From: Streptomyces iranensis
Lineage (GTDB): Bacteria > Actinomycetota > Actinomycetes > Streptomycetales > Streptomycetaceae
Direction of reading: 5' to 3'
Assembly (NCBI RefSeq): GCF_017874715.1
Contig: NZ_JAGGLR010000023.1
Span: 170,720 to 234,719, forward strand
Length of the DNA: 64,000 nt
A program made the translations under genes and the position numbers. Position 1 is the stretch's first letter, and each line of letters opens with the position of its first letter. A model generated the notes under the pieces. It was not told the DNA's origin. It saw only the letters and a list, made by a program, of their open reading frames with translations, and searched no databases. Positions 17,016 to 28,715 of this stretch are shown one piece after another.

Positions 17016-20000
17016 GGTTTCGTCGTGCCGTCGGCCATCAGCACTTCGGTGCCTGGGGTGAAGCTGTTGCAGGCTTTGAGGACCTTGAGCCCCTTGAAGA
17101 CCCGAGCCCAGGGGAGGTCGAGCGAGGCCGCGCCACAGGCTTTGAGACTCTTGCCGCTCAGGCAGCTCTTCCACGCGCCGACATCCGGGGAGGCCACGCT
17201 GACCGCGACCGCGGTCACCAGTTTCTCGAAGCCGTTCTGTTCATAGTTCACCAGCCCGATCGCCTCGGCGGCCGAGCAGAATCCCCCGGGCCGGGTAATA
17301 GCACTTCTGCTGCGCCCATCTCTGAAGCTGCTCTTCGCTGTCGTACCCCGGGAAGCGCTTCGCCAGTTCGCCGGCGGACGGAATCCTGATGCCCTCGAGC
17401 CGCAGCTCACCCTTCTTCTGGGTGATATTGATCGTCCGCCCGGGACGGTAGGAGTTGCCGCCGCTGGGCCGGGCTCGGGAAGGGCCGCTAGAGACCGGAT
17501 AGAGGATGCGGCCACTGGTGTCGTAGCAGCCTTCAGTGGTGCAGCCCGGTCCGTGGCTCGGAGTCCAGTTGTTGTTGGCGCCATCGGCGCTGCAGCCGTC
17601 GCAGAAGCGCCCGGTGGGGTCGGAGCCGGTGACCGGGTTGTTGTTGGCGTAGGCGTAGCCGTTGATCTGCTGGGGGTCGGTCAGGTCCATGACCGGGTCG
17701 ACGGACAGGAAGCGGCCGGTGGTGGGATCGTATTCGCGGGCGCCCAGACGGGTGAGGCCGGTGGCCTTGGTGTCGTCGGTCCCGCCGACGAAGCCCTTGG
17801 TACCGGGCCAGGCAGCAGGTTCCTCGCCACGCAGATCGCCGAAGGGCAGGGTGCGTCGCCGGCTGAGTTTCTGCGAGGCGGCGTCGATGGCGAGTCGTGC
17901 GGTGCCGTGGTGGTCGGCGAGTGTGAAGGAGACGCTGCCGTCGTCCTGCTGTACGGCCTGATGGCCGCCGCCGAGGTCGATGTAGCGGGTGACCCTTGGT
18001 GTGGACGAGCCCTTGGGGAGCGTGATCTCGGTGGTGCCCAGGTAGAGGGTGGTTTCGGTGGCGGTTCGGCCGATGAGCCGGTTGCCGTCGGCGTCGTAGA
18101 GGTATTTGGTGACCTTGTCGGCGCCGCCCTCGACCGGCTCGGTCACCTTCGGCAGGTGCCCCTCGGCGTCCCAGTCAAGGGTCTGGGTGTCGCCGCCCAG
18201 CGTTCGGGTGGTGTTGTTGCCACTCTTGTCGTAGCCGAAGGTGTCTTCAGCGGTTCCACTGGGCCCGGTGGCTTTGACGGAGGTCAGAGTGTGTGGCTGC
18301 GCGCTGTCCGGGTTGGGGTAGTCGTAGGTGCGCTTGGTGTCCTTGGCGGCATCGCCCGAGGGGTCGTGCAGGGTTTCCGTCCTGCGGTTGCCGACCTGGT
18401 CGTAGGTGTAGGAGGTCCAGTAAGGAGCCGGGCCGCCCAGCACACTGCCGCCCGGGGTGGTGGCGCATCCCTTGTCGCCCTGGGTCCATGCCTCGGTCAG
18501 GCGTTGCAAGTAGTCGTAGGTGAAGCACTGGTTGTCGGTGCCGGAACGAGAGACGTCCGATACCGACAGCACGTTGCCCGCCTCGTCATAGCGGTACGTG
18601 TCGTACTGGTCGACGCCCGCCACGTCCTGACGATCCACCCGGGCGGTGGCCAGACGCTGCGTGCCCCACTCGTAGGTGTTGGTGGCCCACGTCTTCTTGC
18701 CGCCGCTGGAGAGTTCGTACTGCTGCGGTTTGCCGGTCAGGCTGTAAAGGACACTGGATTTCACGCCCTGGCTGCCGTCGATGGCGATGGGGCGCAGGGT
18801 CTCGTCCTCGTAGGTGTAGGCCACGGTGGCCGCCGGAAGAGATCCGGCCTTGGGGTAGCCCTTCCCTTCCACGAGTCCGGAGACTTTGTACGTGGTGGCG
18901 GACAAATAGGTGCCCTGGAGTGCGCCCTCTTCGGCGGGGATGGTGACGGACGTGCGCAGTGCTCGGTAGAGGCGGTCGTAGGCCACGATCTTGGTGGTGT
19001 AGGCCCGGCCGTCGTCGTAGCGGGTGGATTCCGCCAGGTAGCCCTTCGAGTTACTGACGGTGTCGTAGACCCATTTCGCTCTCAGCTCGCCGGTGGGCGA
19101 GTCCTTGTGCAGCTCGGTGCGCCGGCCGAGGCCGTCGTAGTCGTAGGCGAGGGTGGTGTTGCGTCCGTCGGTGGTGGAGGTCAGCTGACCGCGGTCGTCG
19201 TAGGCGCTGCTGGTAGTGCCTTTGTCCGGGTCCTTGGCGTTGGTGAGCTGGCCGAGGAGGTCGTAGCTGTAGCTCCAGGTGTTCTTGGCCGGGTCGGTGA
19301 CTGTCTTCAGTTCGCCGCGTGGTGTGTAGGTGTAGGTGGTGGTGTCATAGGCGGCGTCGGCCGTGCGCTGGTGGAGTTGGCGCAGTTCGGTGGTTTTACC
19401 GCGGGCGTCGGTGAGGGTGGTGGTGGCGGTGCCTCCTTCGGGTGGGATGGCCGTGGTGCGATCGCCACCGTAGATCGTCTTGGCGATGCCCAGGACCGTG
19501 CCGCCGTCGCCGTTTCCGGCTATCTGCCGTGCCTCGGTCTGTCTGCCCAGGCCGTCATAGGCGTAGCGGTTCTGCGTTTCGACGTTCAGTGCGTCTTCTG
19601 GCTTGAACAGGGTGCCGCTCGGCTTGCCATCCGCGTAGTAGGTGGCGAAGTCCTTTGCTTTCAGGCCTCGTTCGTCGTAGAAGACGTCGGTCAGCAGACG
19701 TCCGCCGTCTGGTCCGGGAGCTTGTGTCTGCCGTTCACGTAGCAGGCCGTCGTAGAGCGTGTAGGAGGTCTGCTGGGTACCGTTGTTCCCGAGTGTCTTG
19801 GTGCCCACCGCCACCGGCTGCCGGTCGGTGACGGTGTACGTGAACTCGTACGTAGGGGTCTGGCCGGTGAGCCGGTCAGCCAGCCAGACCTTGGTGGAGC
19901 GGCCCAGGGCGTCGTAAGCGTAGTTGGTGACCTTGTCGTTGGTGTCAGTCTGGGTCAGTGGCAGGCCGCGCAGCACGTCGCGCGTGGTGGTCGTGGTCTG

Positions 20001-23000
20001 CGCGGTGCTCGCGTCGCCGGTCTTGGCGGGCGGCGAGGTCACCTCCGCGCTGGTGGGCAACCCGGTGGCGGGAGTGTAGGCGGTCGTGGTGGTACGGCCG
20101 TCGGTGCGAACGGTCCGTTTGAGTGCTCCGGCCGCGGTGACGGTGACGTCGGCCGTCAGGTCGGTGCTGGTGAGCGTCCGTCCGTAGGAGTCGTAGGTCG
20201 AGCCGGACTCCACATAGACGGCGGTGGTTCCGTCGTACTTCTTCAGTACCGCGGTTCCGGTGGCATCGCTTTTCGTGGGGGCGTCGCCGTAGGTGCCGCC
20301 GTCGTAGGCGGTGCGCGCGTCGGAGATGACGTCGTCCGGTCGGTTGGCGGTCGTGTCACAGGCTGTGGCGACCGCCTCCACCCGGGAAGGGAGGGTGAGG
20401 ATGTTCTTGTCGGTGTTGGTGGCGTAGGTGGTGCGGGTGCAGGTGTTGTCCGCGGCGGTGTCGTTGTCACCGAAGTCGTCGACCTGGGTGACCCGGCCGG
20501 CCACCGTGTCGAAGCTGGTGGCCGTTGATGCGGTCCGCCATTTGGTCCCGGCGCCGTCATCGAGTGAGGTGAACGTCTTGGTGTGGGCGGTCCCGGTGAG
20601 GTTGGCTGTGACCGTGCCCCAGTCGCGGACCTTTTTCGCGGTCTCGTGATGCCAGGGCCGGTTTATGGTCTTGGTGAGGACCTTTCCGCCCGGCCCCGAG
20701 TAGCTGACTGTCTTGTAGGCGAATCCGGCCGCCGAATCATGGTCGGTGATCGGGTCGCCTTCGTCGTCGTCGAGCGCAACGGTGACACTCTTGGTGCCGC
20801 CTCCGGTGTCCTTGCGGTCGCCGTCCATGCCGCGCAGGAAATAGGTGTCCTGCTGCGACTTCATCGCACTCGTCCCGCCCTGACCACCGGTCTGGACCCG
20901 CACCTGTCCGTAGCCACGCCACTGCGACCAGGTCTTGAACTTCTCCTTGGTCAGTCCGTCGTCATCGTCGTAATGCCAGGACGCGCCGCCCTTGTAGTCG
21001 TAGGCGGTCACCCGATCAGGCGCTCCACCGGTGCGGTCGGTTGTGGTCACGGAGGTGACCACGTACTTGTTGAACCACTGCCGTTCAGGGTCGTCGCTGG
21101 TACTGCCGCCGATGTACTGCGGGAAGCAGCGGGTGGTGTTCGTCTGCGGGGTCGGCAGGGAGTCCCAGTCACATGCCTCGGCGGAGTAGTTGACGTCGAT
21201 CTGCCCACCGGACTCATCGGCGACCGTGGACAGCCGGTCCTTGATGAACGGTGCGTAACCGTCGCCGGTCTTGTCCAGGCGGTTGGCCAGTTGGGTGTAG
21301 GCGAACGTGGTCTTCGGTAGCGTGATGGCTGGGTCAGCGCTGTGGCCGGTGCGCTGAATGGATTCCAGTTCCAGTTGGTAGTCGGTATCAGCCTTGCCCC
21401 AGCGATGGGCGAACGCCCAGGAGTCGACATCCTTGTAGGTGCCGCTGTCGAGGGCCTGTGCGGTGATCCGGGTCAGCCGCTTGCGAGTGAAGAACACCGG
21501 CGAGAGCCGACCGTCGTCGCAGTCCTCATCCGCTGTGCAGTTCAGGTCCCAGGGGGTGTCGTACCAGTAGAAAGCGTCCTTGTCGATGGACTCACAGTCG
21601 GTCCGCGCATCAGGCAGGCAGCGCTCGCCGCTGGTGAAGTCGACCTTGGCCAGCGCCTTGGTGCCGTACATCGAGGACGACTCCAGGCCGTATTCGATCC
21701 GGTCCAGGTCACCCCCGCGGACGTAGCGTGTGTTGTCCTTGGCCTTGAGGTTGCGGCCGTAGGAGTTCGTCTCCTTGTCGTAGTAGTAGGCGATGGCGTT
21801 GCCGTGGGGATCGACCACGTAGTCCAGGTTCCATCGCCACGCCTGCTGGCACCAGGAGTCGGCGAACGTCGCCCCGTGACAGGGCTCGTCGGCACCGTTG
21901 CCGAACACCGGCGCCGTCCAGGCGGAATCGGTGGTCTCCTTGCCATCGGCCCATCCCGGCAGGCGGTTGTAGCCGAAGTAATAGCGGTTGCCGTCGGGTG
22001 TGGTGACCCGCCAGTACTCGTCGTTCCTGGCGCCGTTACCGCGTACGTTGTCGGTCGAACCGTAGAGACGGTCGATCTTCGTGCCGTCGTCACTCTTCAG
22101 CTTCCAGGAGTTGGTGCCGTTGGGCACCAGCTCCCCGCCCTTGCCGTTGAAGGAGATGAACGCGTTGTCGTAGGCCCAGCACAGATCTCCCGGCTTGCCG
22201 CCGTCCGCGTTCTTCACCCCGTCTTCCGCGCACGGTTTGTAGCGGCGTTCGATGTAGCCCGGCCACAGGTCGAAGCCGTCGCCCACCCAGGAGGACTGGT
22301 TGTTGGTGTTCGCGGTGCGGCCGTCGACTCCGCCCGAGGAGTACGACACTCCTACGCTCGGTGTCAGTCCGCCTGGCACGTCCGGTACGGGCATACCGTA
22401 CGACCAGGTGAAGTCGCCGGTGTTCAGATTGGTGTCCCACGTCGCAGAAGGCGAGAGCGAGGTGGCCTGGTAGTCCCCCTTGTCCCCCTTCGCTTCTGCC
22501 ACGGCCGCCAGCACCGTCGGTTCACCCGCACGCAAAGACACGTCCTGAGCGGTGAGAGTCCGCTTCTCGGTGTCGTTGACGACCTCGACAGGCTTGGGCA
22601 TACGGCACTGCCGTCTGGCCGGCGTCGTCAGCACGCAAGCGGGCAACTCGACCAACGTCAGTCGGGACGCGTAGCCGCCACCGTAGGAGCCGGCGAAGGA
22701 CGCATAGTCGATTCGGGCCCGTACCCGGCCCGCCATGGTGTTCTTCACGCTTTTCCGCCCCGGGTCGGGCTGCAGCGTGAACAGCGGTCCGTCAACCCCG
22801 GCCTTCCGCGCTACCTCGCGGCCCAGCACCCGGGCGGTAACGTCACCATGGGCCGCCTTGCCGCGACCCCCTTCCGCGTCCAGGGCCAGCGGCAGGCCAC
22901 GCACCTGTTTGGGCCCTGCCCCGGCCTTCGCGCCGTCTGCGGGAAGTGTCACCACCGCTGATGCTGCCCTCGGCCATGTGGTGCGAGGAGCGGACTGCGG

Positions 23001-23219
23001 GGTACGGGGCCCCTTCATGACCGTGCGCAGCTTGACCTTGCCGATCGTGCCGGGTACCGGCTGCTCCCCGTGGGGAAGGACAGGGCGACCTTTCCCGTCG
23101 TCTGCGGCAACAGCAGGCTGCGCCACTCCCTGCAGCAAGGTCGCGACCATGACCACGGCCGAGGCCAGCGCGACACGAGGTCGCAGTGTCCGTAACCGCT
23201 TGCTCGATCTGCCGTTCAT
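17015..23219 (-). CDS. Secreted RHS/YD-repeat polymorphic toxin, frameshifted near its C-terminus
   Basis: The main frame (17241-23219) encodes 1992 residues: a signal peptide (about 1-40), an N-terminal domain, a long YD-repeat shell (about 800-1830, many DxxGR/YDYDGLGR units) and the core-associated signature YDPTTGRFLSVDP followed by NNNPVTGSDPTG, after which toxin tails vary. At about 17290, in a GGCCCGGGGG run, the frame breaks. The next frame continues with PGGFCSAAEAIG, LVNYEQNGFEKLV and ACNSFTPGTEVLMADGTTKP, the last being the start of a Hint/intein-like pre-toxin module. It then ends abruptly at the barstar fragment. As read, the protein would lack its toxin. An intact RHS shell would enclose and deliver a C-terminal effector against neighbouring cells. 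Confidence 0.85.
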
Positions 23220-23348
23220 CCCTGTCCTTCATCCCTCGCTGTATGCACCGCCGGAGGCATACGCCACGGGGTGGAAAGAAAGCCGATACTCAGGAACTGC
23301 CGGTGGGCCTGGTAGCCGGAGGCCATTCGGCCTCATCCTCTGCGAAGA

Positions 23349-24540
23349 TCAGTCACCGCCCGGTACGTCCGTGGGCATGGCAGGCATACCAATGGCTAGC
23401 TGTGCGACCTGCGTATCCGTCAACGCACCCTGGAAAGACCACACTCGCCATGGAGATTCGCCACCGGCCAGGATCCGTATCCGGCGTCGCACTGGGCACA
23501 TACCGCACCGCGAACGCATCTTGCTGTGCGCCCGGCGCGCTGAGCAGCGCCACTCCGTTCTTCGGAACTGCTGCCGCCTGGGCCCAAGCCGTCACCGTGA
23601 AACTCGCGCTCGTGTCCACCGGCACCGTGGAAGTCGCGGCGTAGTCGTTGACACCGTCGAGCAGGAGGCCACCGTCGACCCAGCCCGCTCCGACCTGTGC
23701 GCCGCCGTTGAGCGTCATGTCATTGCCGGACGCTGAGGCGTCCGGTGTGGTCAGTGGTGAACCGGCCGCCTGCTGGAACGTCCAGCGTCCCTTGACCAGC
23801 GCGCGCTGCTTGAACAGCTGCTGCGCCTCGGTGGCCGAGACCGGACGGTCGAACAGCCGCACATCGTCGATCGTGCCCGGGAAATGGTTTTCGACCCGTC
23901 CGCTGTAGGAGCCGGCGCCGATGTACATGGACTGATCCGCGTAGAAGGCGCCGGCCAGCTGAGTCGATCCGGCCTTGGCCCCGTTGACGTACAGGGTGAG
24001 GGTGTTGGCGACCGTGTCGTGCACGCCGACCAGATGCACCCACTCCCCCGCGCGCGCCTGGGTCCCGTCCGGTTGCATGGCCCGGATCGGTGTTGCGTCG
24101 GCGGTGTCGGCGGAGTACTGGTTGACCGCCCACCGGTCGTAGGTCTTGGAGTAGTAGAGCTCGAAGCCCGGGGCGTACTTCCCGGCCTGGGCGGTGATGA
24201 TCGCCGCGCCGTCCGGCTTCTTGTCCAGCTTGGCCCAGGCCGAGACCGTGAAGCTGCGCGAGGTGTTGACGTGGGGGGCGCGCTCCTGGCCGATCTTCGC
24301 GTATCCGTCCGTGCCATTGAACCGAGTGGCCTTGCCCGCCACACCGGCCACTCCCGTGTTGGCGCCGCCCACGTACTTCGCGGGGATGACCCCGCCGTGG
24401 CCCTTGATGTCGGTGGCGCCGGCTTCCTCATCGAGATGGAAGACCGCCACCGCGGGCCGCCCGGGGTCACCGGGTGTACCGGCGTTGCGGCTGCCGTCGC
24501 TCCGACGGCGGACAGTACGGTGCCCGCTGCCCCAAGCTCC
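23349..24540 (-). pseudogene. LamG-domain protein remnant upstream of the RHS gene
   Basis: Minus-strand frame with two concanavalin/LamG domains (AVFHLDEEAGATDIKGHGGV to TIDDVRLFDRPVSATEAQQL, then WTFQQAAGSPLTTPDASASG to AFAVRYVPSA). The 5' end starts in mid-protein beside the integrase gene, with no start codon or signal peptide. Near the 3' end the frame breaks after WRISMAS and resumes one base off as WSFQGALTDTQVAQLAIG, closing with MPAMPTDVPGGD. LamG proteins often precede RHS genes in Streptomyces. This one appears truncated by the integrase-side rearrangement and internally deleted. Confidence 0.75.
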
Positions 24541-25696
24541 ACGATGGTTCAAGGCACGGGTCTTGGGCTTTCCCCGTCGACGTGCCCTCGGCGGACGGCA
24601 AGCGCCGTCCCCTGTGCCGTAGCGGATTCTCCACCCGGAAGGCCGCCGAGGCAGCGCTGGAGCGAGCCTTGGAGTCCGAACGTACTGGCCTGGATGCAGC
24701 GAGGATCTCACCCTCGCCACGTATTTGACCGAGTGGCTGCGTCTCAAGGAGAAGGCGCTCAAGCCCACCACGTTCGCCCGTTACCGCGACCACGTGCACG
24801 CGGACCTCATCCCGTCCTTCGGCCGACTGCTTCTGACCGATCTGCGGGCCCGGCATATCACCGCCTGGAGTGAGGCCGAGCTCGCTCGCGGGCACGGGCG
24901 CACCGCCGTCTACCGGATCGGAGCCACCTTCTCCAGCGCGCTCAGCCATGCCGTGCACACGCGCGTGATCGTGGCCAACCCGTGCCGGTACGTTCTGCTG
25001 CCCCGTGCGGTCGCGCCGGAGCGGATCTGCTGGAATCCCACCCAGGCCGCAGCGTTTCTGCGGCACAACCATGCTCACTACGGCGATCAGATGGCCGATC
25101 TGTTCGAGCTGCTGCTGGGCACCGGTATGCGGCGAGGTGAGTCCCTGGGGCTGCACTGGACCGACGTCCATCTGGCCGAGCGGATACTGCTGGTGCGCTG
25201 GAGCCTGACGGCCGTGAACAACAACCACCTCGCCTCGGCCACCCCAAGACCGAGGCCAGCCGGACCTGGGTGAGCCTGGCCCCACGCATGGTTGCCGCCC
25301 TCGAGCGCCAGGCGGCGCTCGCCCTGGGCCGGCCAGCCCAAGGGGACGCCGCTGGAAGGGCTCGTCTTCTCCCGCCCGGACGGCTCGCCGCTGCGTCCGC
25401 AGGGGGTGCTGGTCGAGCTGCGGCGGCGCGCCGCCGAACTCGGCCTGCCACGGATCGGCGTGCACGACCTGCGACACACCGCCGCCACCATCATGATCAG
25501 CTCACGGGTGCCGCTGGCCGTGGTCTCCAAGACTCTGCGCCACTCGACACTGGCCACCACCGTCAACCTCTACGGCCACCTGCTCCCCCACGCCGCCCGC
25601 GACGCCGTCACCGCCATCGGCACAGCCCTGGAACGCGCCGACCGCAAACACGCCACCGGTGATCCTGGCGGAGCGTCAGAACAGCGGGCGGCCTGA
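24474..25696 (+). pseudogene. Tyrosine site-specific integrase with three frameshifts
   Basis: Three frames compose one phage-type integrase: an arm-binding N-terminus (YRRCGCRRSDGGQYGARCP, 24474-24700), a core-binding SAM-like domain and the start of the catalytic domain (TEWLRLKEKALKPTTFARYR to GTGMRRGESLGLHW, 24700-25240), and the C-terminal catalytic part (HDLRHTAATIM and the Tyr in NLYGHLLPHAA). Breaks lie near 24700, 25245 and 25335. The Arg, His-x-x-Arg and Tyr residues are all present, but no continuous protein can be made. It ends 173 bp before a 40-bp copy of the tRNA-Pro 3' end, as expected for an integrase beside its attachment site. Confidence 0.82.
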
Positions 25697-25868
25697 ACCT
25701 TTCATCCGCCCCGCTCCCGCTCCGGATTCTCTCTACTGCGGTGCCCCTGGCCAGGGGCTCCGCAGTGGTGGCGCCTCAGCGATCACCGGGTGTCATCACG
25801 TCGCCATCACGTGTCACACGAATGCAATCAGCGAGCCTGCCATCACTGGCAAACCCGCTGGTCACACC

Positions 25869-25908
25869 GTCGGGACGACAGGATTTGAACCTGCGACCCC
25901 TTGACCCC
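25869..25908 (-). repeat. Attachment-site copy: 3' 40 bp of tRNA-Pro
   Basis: Identical over 40 bp to 31812-31851, the 3' part of the tRNA-Pro gene from the anticodon loop through the T-arm to the acceptor end. After base 25908 the sequences diverge, so no tRNA is encoded here. This is the footprint left when a tyrosine integrase recombines into a tRNA 3' end. Confidence 0.85.
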
Positions 25909-26001
25909 AGCGGCGTGGCCTGCGCGGACCAGGCATTCGGCAAGGGGCACCGTCCAACACCAGGGTCCTCCGGGGTCGCCTGGCTGCTGTTCGCCGGTTC
26001 C

Positions 26002-26881
26002 ACTGAGCTCTTTGAGCGTGGCCACTGATCGGGTGACGGGATCGGTGCCCGCAACGCACGAGGCTCCCGTGCCGTTGGGGGAGGTGTTCGAAGTCTCACC
26101 CCACAGGCGCAGGAGCCGCGTTGGTTCCGTATCCTGCCGCGCTCGACCTTTCCCAGGCCCTGGTCGAGTGGGTCACCATGCTCATCGTCACCCGCGAGTG
26201 TGACCGCCGCTGCAAACTCCCACCGCACCAGCGTGCCCTGGTCGGCCTGGTGTACCTGCGCCGGCACGACACCCTCGCCCAGATCGCGGCCGGGTTCGGC
26301 ATCTCCGCCGGCACCGCCCACGCCTACACGACAGCCGTCGTCGGCCTGCTTGCCGACCGCTCTCCTGGCCTGCTGCATGCCCTGCGCGAGGCGGACCCGG
26401 ACTACGTCTTGCTCGACGGCACCCTGGCAGAGTGCGACCGGGTCGGCGACGGCCGGGCCGACTTCTCCCACAAGCACCGCCGACACGGAGTAAACGTGCA
26501 GATGGTGACCGACCCGGTCGGGCGGCTGCTGTGGATCTTGCCGACTATGCCCGGCCGCGCGCACGATCTCACTGCGGCCCGCGCCCACCGGATCATCCGG
26601 ATCTGGGAACGCCAGGGCGTTCCCATCCTCGCCGACCGCGCCTACATGGGAGCTGGCCCGTGGGTGACGACACCCCTCAGACGCCCCCCGGGCCGTGACC
26701 TCACCCCGACCCAGCAAACCGTCAACCGAGCGCTGTCCACAGCACGGGCACCGGTCGAGCGCGGCGTCGCGCGGCTGAAGTAGTGGCGGATCTTCCGCAG
26801 GTCCCGGTGCAGTCCGAATCGAATGTCGTCAATCTCCGCGGCCGTGCTCACTCTGGAGCGGCAATCCTGAAAGAACTCATT
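26002..26881 (+). mobile_element. IS5-family (DDE_Tnp_4) insertion sequence
   Basis: About 880 bp bounded by imperfect 22-bp inverted repeats (26002-26023 with 26860-26881; 16 of 22 match, sharing TGAG-TCTTT). It contains one transposase gene. No clear target duplication is seen. The right end lies 3 bp beyond the stop codon of the DUF5302-like gene. Confidence 0.7.
26121..26783 (+). pseudogene. IS5-family transposase with premature amber stop
   Basis: 220 residues from GTG 26121. Helix-turn-helix region (LAQIAAGFGISAGTAHAYT) followed by the DDE_Tnp_4 core with LLDGTLAECDRV (first Asp), LADRAYMGAG (second Asp) and TARAPVERGVARLK (Glu). Translation stops at TAG 26781 directly after ARLK, and the frame continues WRIFRRSRCSPNRM for about another 26 residues before the next stop. 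Family members normally read through this position with a sense codon, so the last helix is lost. Probably inactive unless the amber is suppressed. Confidence 0.7.
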
Positions 26882-26884
26882 GGC

Positions 26885-27127
26885 TCAGCCGCCGCTCTTG
26901 CGCCGGAACGACCGCTGGCTCGCAGCCGGGCCGTTCGCCCTACGGACCTTCGACGCCTCGACGTTCGCAGCGAGGTCAGCGGCGTCCGCCTGCACACCGC
27001 GTTTGCGCGCTAGGGCCTCCCGGAACTTGCGTTTCAGGTCGTAGTGGCCATCGCTGTCGGGCACCAGAGCGGACGTCATGGGGTCGGTCGGCTCCGAACC
27101 TTCTTTGGATGCAGACTCTGCGGTCAT
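26885..27127 (-). CDS. Small DUF5302-like protein
   Basis: 80 residues from ATG 27127, preceded by AGGAGGT. Acidic, disordered N-terminus, then the conserved core YDLKRKFREALARKRG and the basic closing motif SQRSFRRKSG, the pattern of DUF5302, a small actinobacterial family of unknown function. The composition suggests nucleic-acid or ribosome binding, which is inference. The DEAD-box helicase gene lies upstream on the same strand, 172 bp away. Confidence 0.75.
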   Translation of the reverse strand: MTAESASKEGSEPTDPMTSALVPDSDGHYDLKRKFREALARKRGVQADAADLAANVEASKVRRANGPAASQRSFRRKSGG

Positions 27128-27299
27128 GGAGACCTCCTGGGTTCGGGCAGTGGGAAGCACAGCTTGTCATGCCGGGCATACCACGAGGGCGTTCATCTCG
27201 TAGGTGTATGCACAGGAGCGTTTCGGGCCGGGCTGGAGGTTCTCCGTTCCGGAGCCCCGCTCCGGGGTCGGAAGTATTCGATTATCAGGGCAGCGGCTC

Positions 27300-28715
27300 T
27301 CAGCCGCCGCGACGCACCCGGGCCGCTTTGCGGGCTTCGGCGAGCTTGCGGGCCTCGCCGGCCTTTCGGGACTTGCCGCCGACGCCGCGGGAGGTGTCCT
27401 TGCTGGTGCCCAGTCCGCGGAAGGGAGCGTTGGTGTTCTTGGGCCGGGGCGCGGCGGGCCCGCCGTCGAGCGGAGTGCCGGAGGGGGCCTTGGCCCCGGT
27501 GATCCGGCTCAGCTCCGCCTCGCCCGAGCGTACCTTGGTGATGGTCGGCTTGATGCCGGCCTCTGCCATCAGCCGGCTCATCTCGCGGCGCCGACCCGCC
27601 GGCACCAACGTGACGACGCTGCCGGACTCACCGGCCCGGGCGGTACGGCCCGCGCGGTGCACATAGTCCTTGGGGTCGGTGGGCGGGTCGACGTTGACCA
27701 CGAGATCGAGGTCGTCGACGTGCAGGCCACGGGCCGCGACATTGGTCGCCACCAGGACGGTGATCTGGCCGTTCTTGAACTGCGCCAGGGTCCGTGTGCG
27801 CTGCGGCTGGGACTTGCCGCTGTGCAGGGCCGCGGCGTGCACTCCGCTGGCTCGCAGATGCCGGGTGAGCTGGTCGACCGCGTGCTTGGTGTCCAGGAAC
27901 AGCAGTACGCGGCCGTCGCGGGCGGCGATCTCCGTGGTGACGGCGTACCGGTCGGGGCCGTGGACGACCAGAACGTGGTGGTCCATCGTCGTGACTGCGC
28001 GCGCGGACGGGTCGACCGAGCGGACGACGGGATCGTGGAGGTAGCGGCGGACCAGGTGGTCGACGTCGCGGTCCAGAGTGGCCGAGAACAGCAACCGCTG
28101 ACCGTCGGGGTGAACCTGGTCGAGCACCTCGGTCACCTGCGGCAGGAAGCCCATGTCGCACATCTGGTCGGCCTCGTCGAGGACGGTGATCCCTACCCGT
28201 CCCAGGCGGCAGGCCCTGCGCTCGATGAGGTCGTGCAGACGGCCGGGGGTGGCGACGACCACCTCGGCTCCATGCCGCAGCGCAGCGGCCTGCCGGCCGA
28301 TCGACATGCCGCCGACGACCGTGGCCATCCGCAGCCGCAGCGCCTCTGCGTACGGCACAAGTGCCTCGGTGACCTGTTGGGCCAGCTCTCGGGTAGGCAC
28401 CAGGATCAGAGCCAGGGGCTGCTTCGGTTCCGCGCGCCGCCCAGCCGTCCGTGCGAGCAGTGGTAGGCCGAAAGCGAGCGTCTTGCCCGATCCGGTGCGC
28501 CCGCGCCCCAGGACATCGCGTCCCGCGAGGGCGTTAGGCAGCGTGGCTGCTTGGATCGGGAAGGGCTCGTGCACACCGAGTTCGCTGAGCGTTCGCAGCA
28601 CCTCGGCTGGTAGTTCCAGGCCGGCGAAGGAAGCGACCGGGGGCACCGCTGGCGCGGTGGCCATGAGCAGGGCGGGATCGCTGTGCGAGGTGCCGGGGAG
28701 GTCAGGGTGATTCAT
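27300..28715 (-). CDS. DEAD-box RNA helicase
   Basis: 471 residues from ATG 28715 (GGAAGG upstream). All superfamily 2 motifs are visible: Q-motif FPIQAATLP, Walker A GRTGSGKT, PTRELAQQ, TPGRL, DEAD (VLDEADQM), SAT (LFSATL) and motif VI HRAGRTARAG. The basic Lys/Arg/Gly tail (SRKAGEARKLAEARKAARV) resembles RhlE-type RNA chaperones. It should unwind RNA duplexes during ribosome assembly or cold shock. The gene is intact although it lies inside the presumed tRNA-Pro-bounded island. Confidence 0.92.
   Translation of the reverse strand: MNHPDLPGTSHSDPALLMATAPAVPPVASFAGLELPAEVLRTLSELGVHEPFPIQAATLPNALAGRDVLGRGRTGSGKTLAFGLPLLARTAGRRAEPKQPLALILVPTRELAQQVTEALVPYAEALRLRMATVVGGMSIGRQAAALRHGAEVVVATPGRLHDLIERRACRLGRVGITVLDEADQMCDMGFLPQVTEVLDQVHPDGQRLLFSATLDRDVDHLVRRYLHDPVVRSVDPSARAVTTMDHHVLVVHGPDRYAVTTEIAARDGRVLLFLDTKHAVDQLTRHLRASGVHAAALHSGKSQPQRTRTLAQFKNGQITVLVATNVAARGLHVDDLDLVVNVDPPTDPKDYVHRAGRTARAGESGSVVTLVPAGRRREMSRLMAEAGIKPTITKVRSGEAELSRITGAKAPSGTPLDGGPAAPRPKNTNAPFRGLGTSKDTSRGVGGKSRKAGEARKLAEARKAARVRRGG

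Noticed and set aside
17553..19742. 729-residue plus-strand frame opposite the RHS gene
   Set aside because: Gly/Val-rich antisense shadow of YD repeats with no domain. The minus strand has clear RHS motifs.
21342..22961. 539-residue plus-strand frame opposite the RHS gene
   Set aside because: Antisense shadow of the RHS coding frame.
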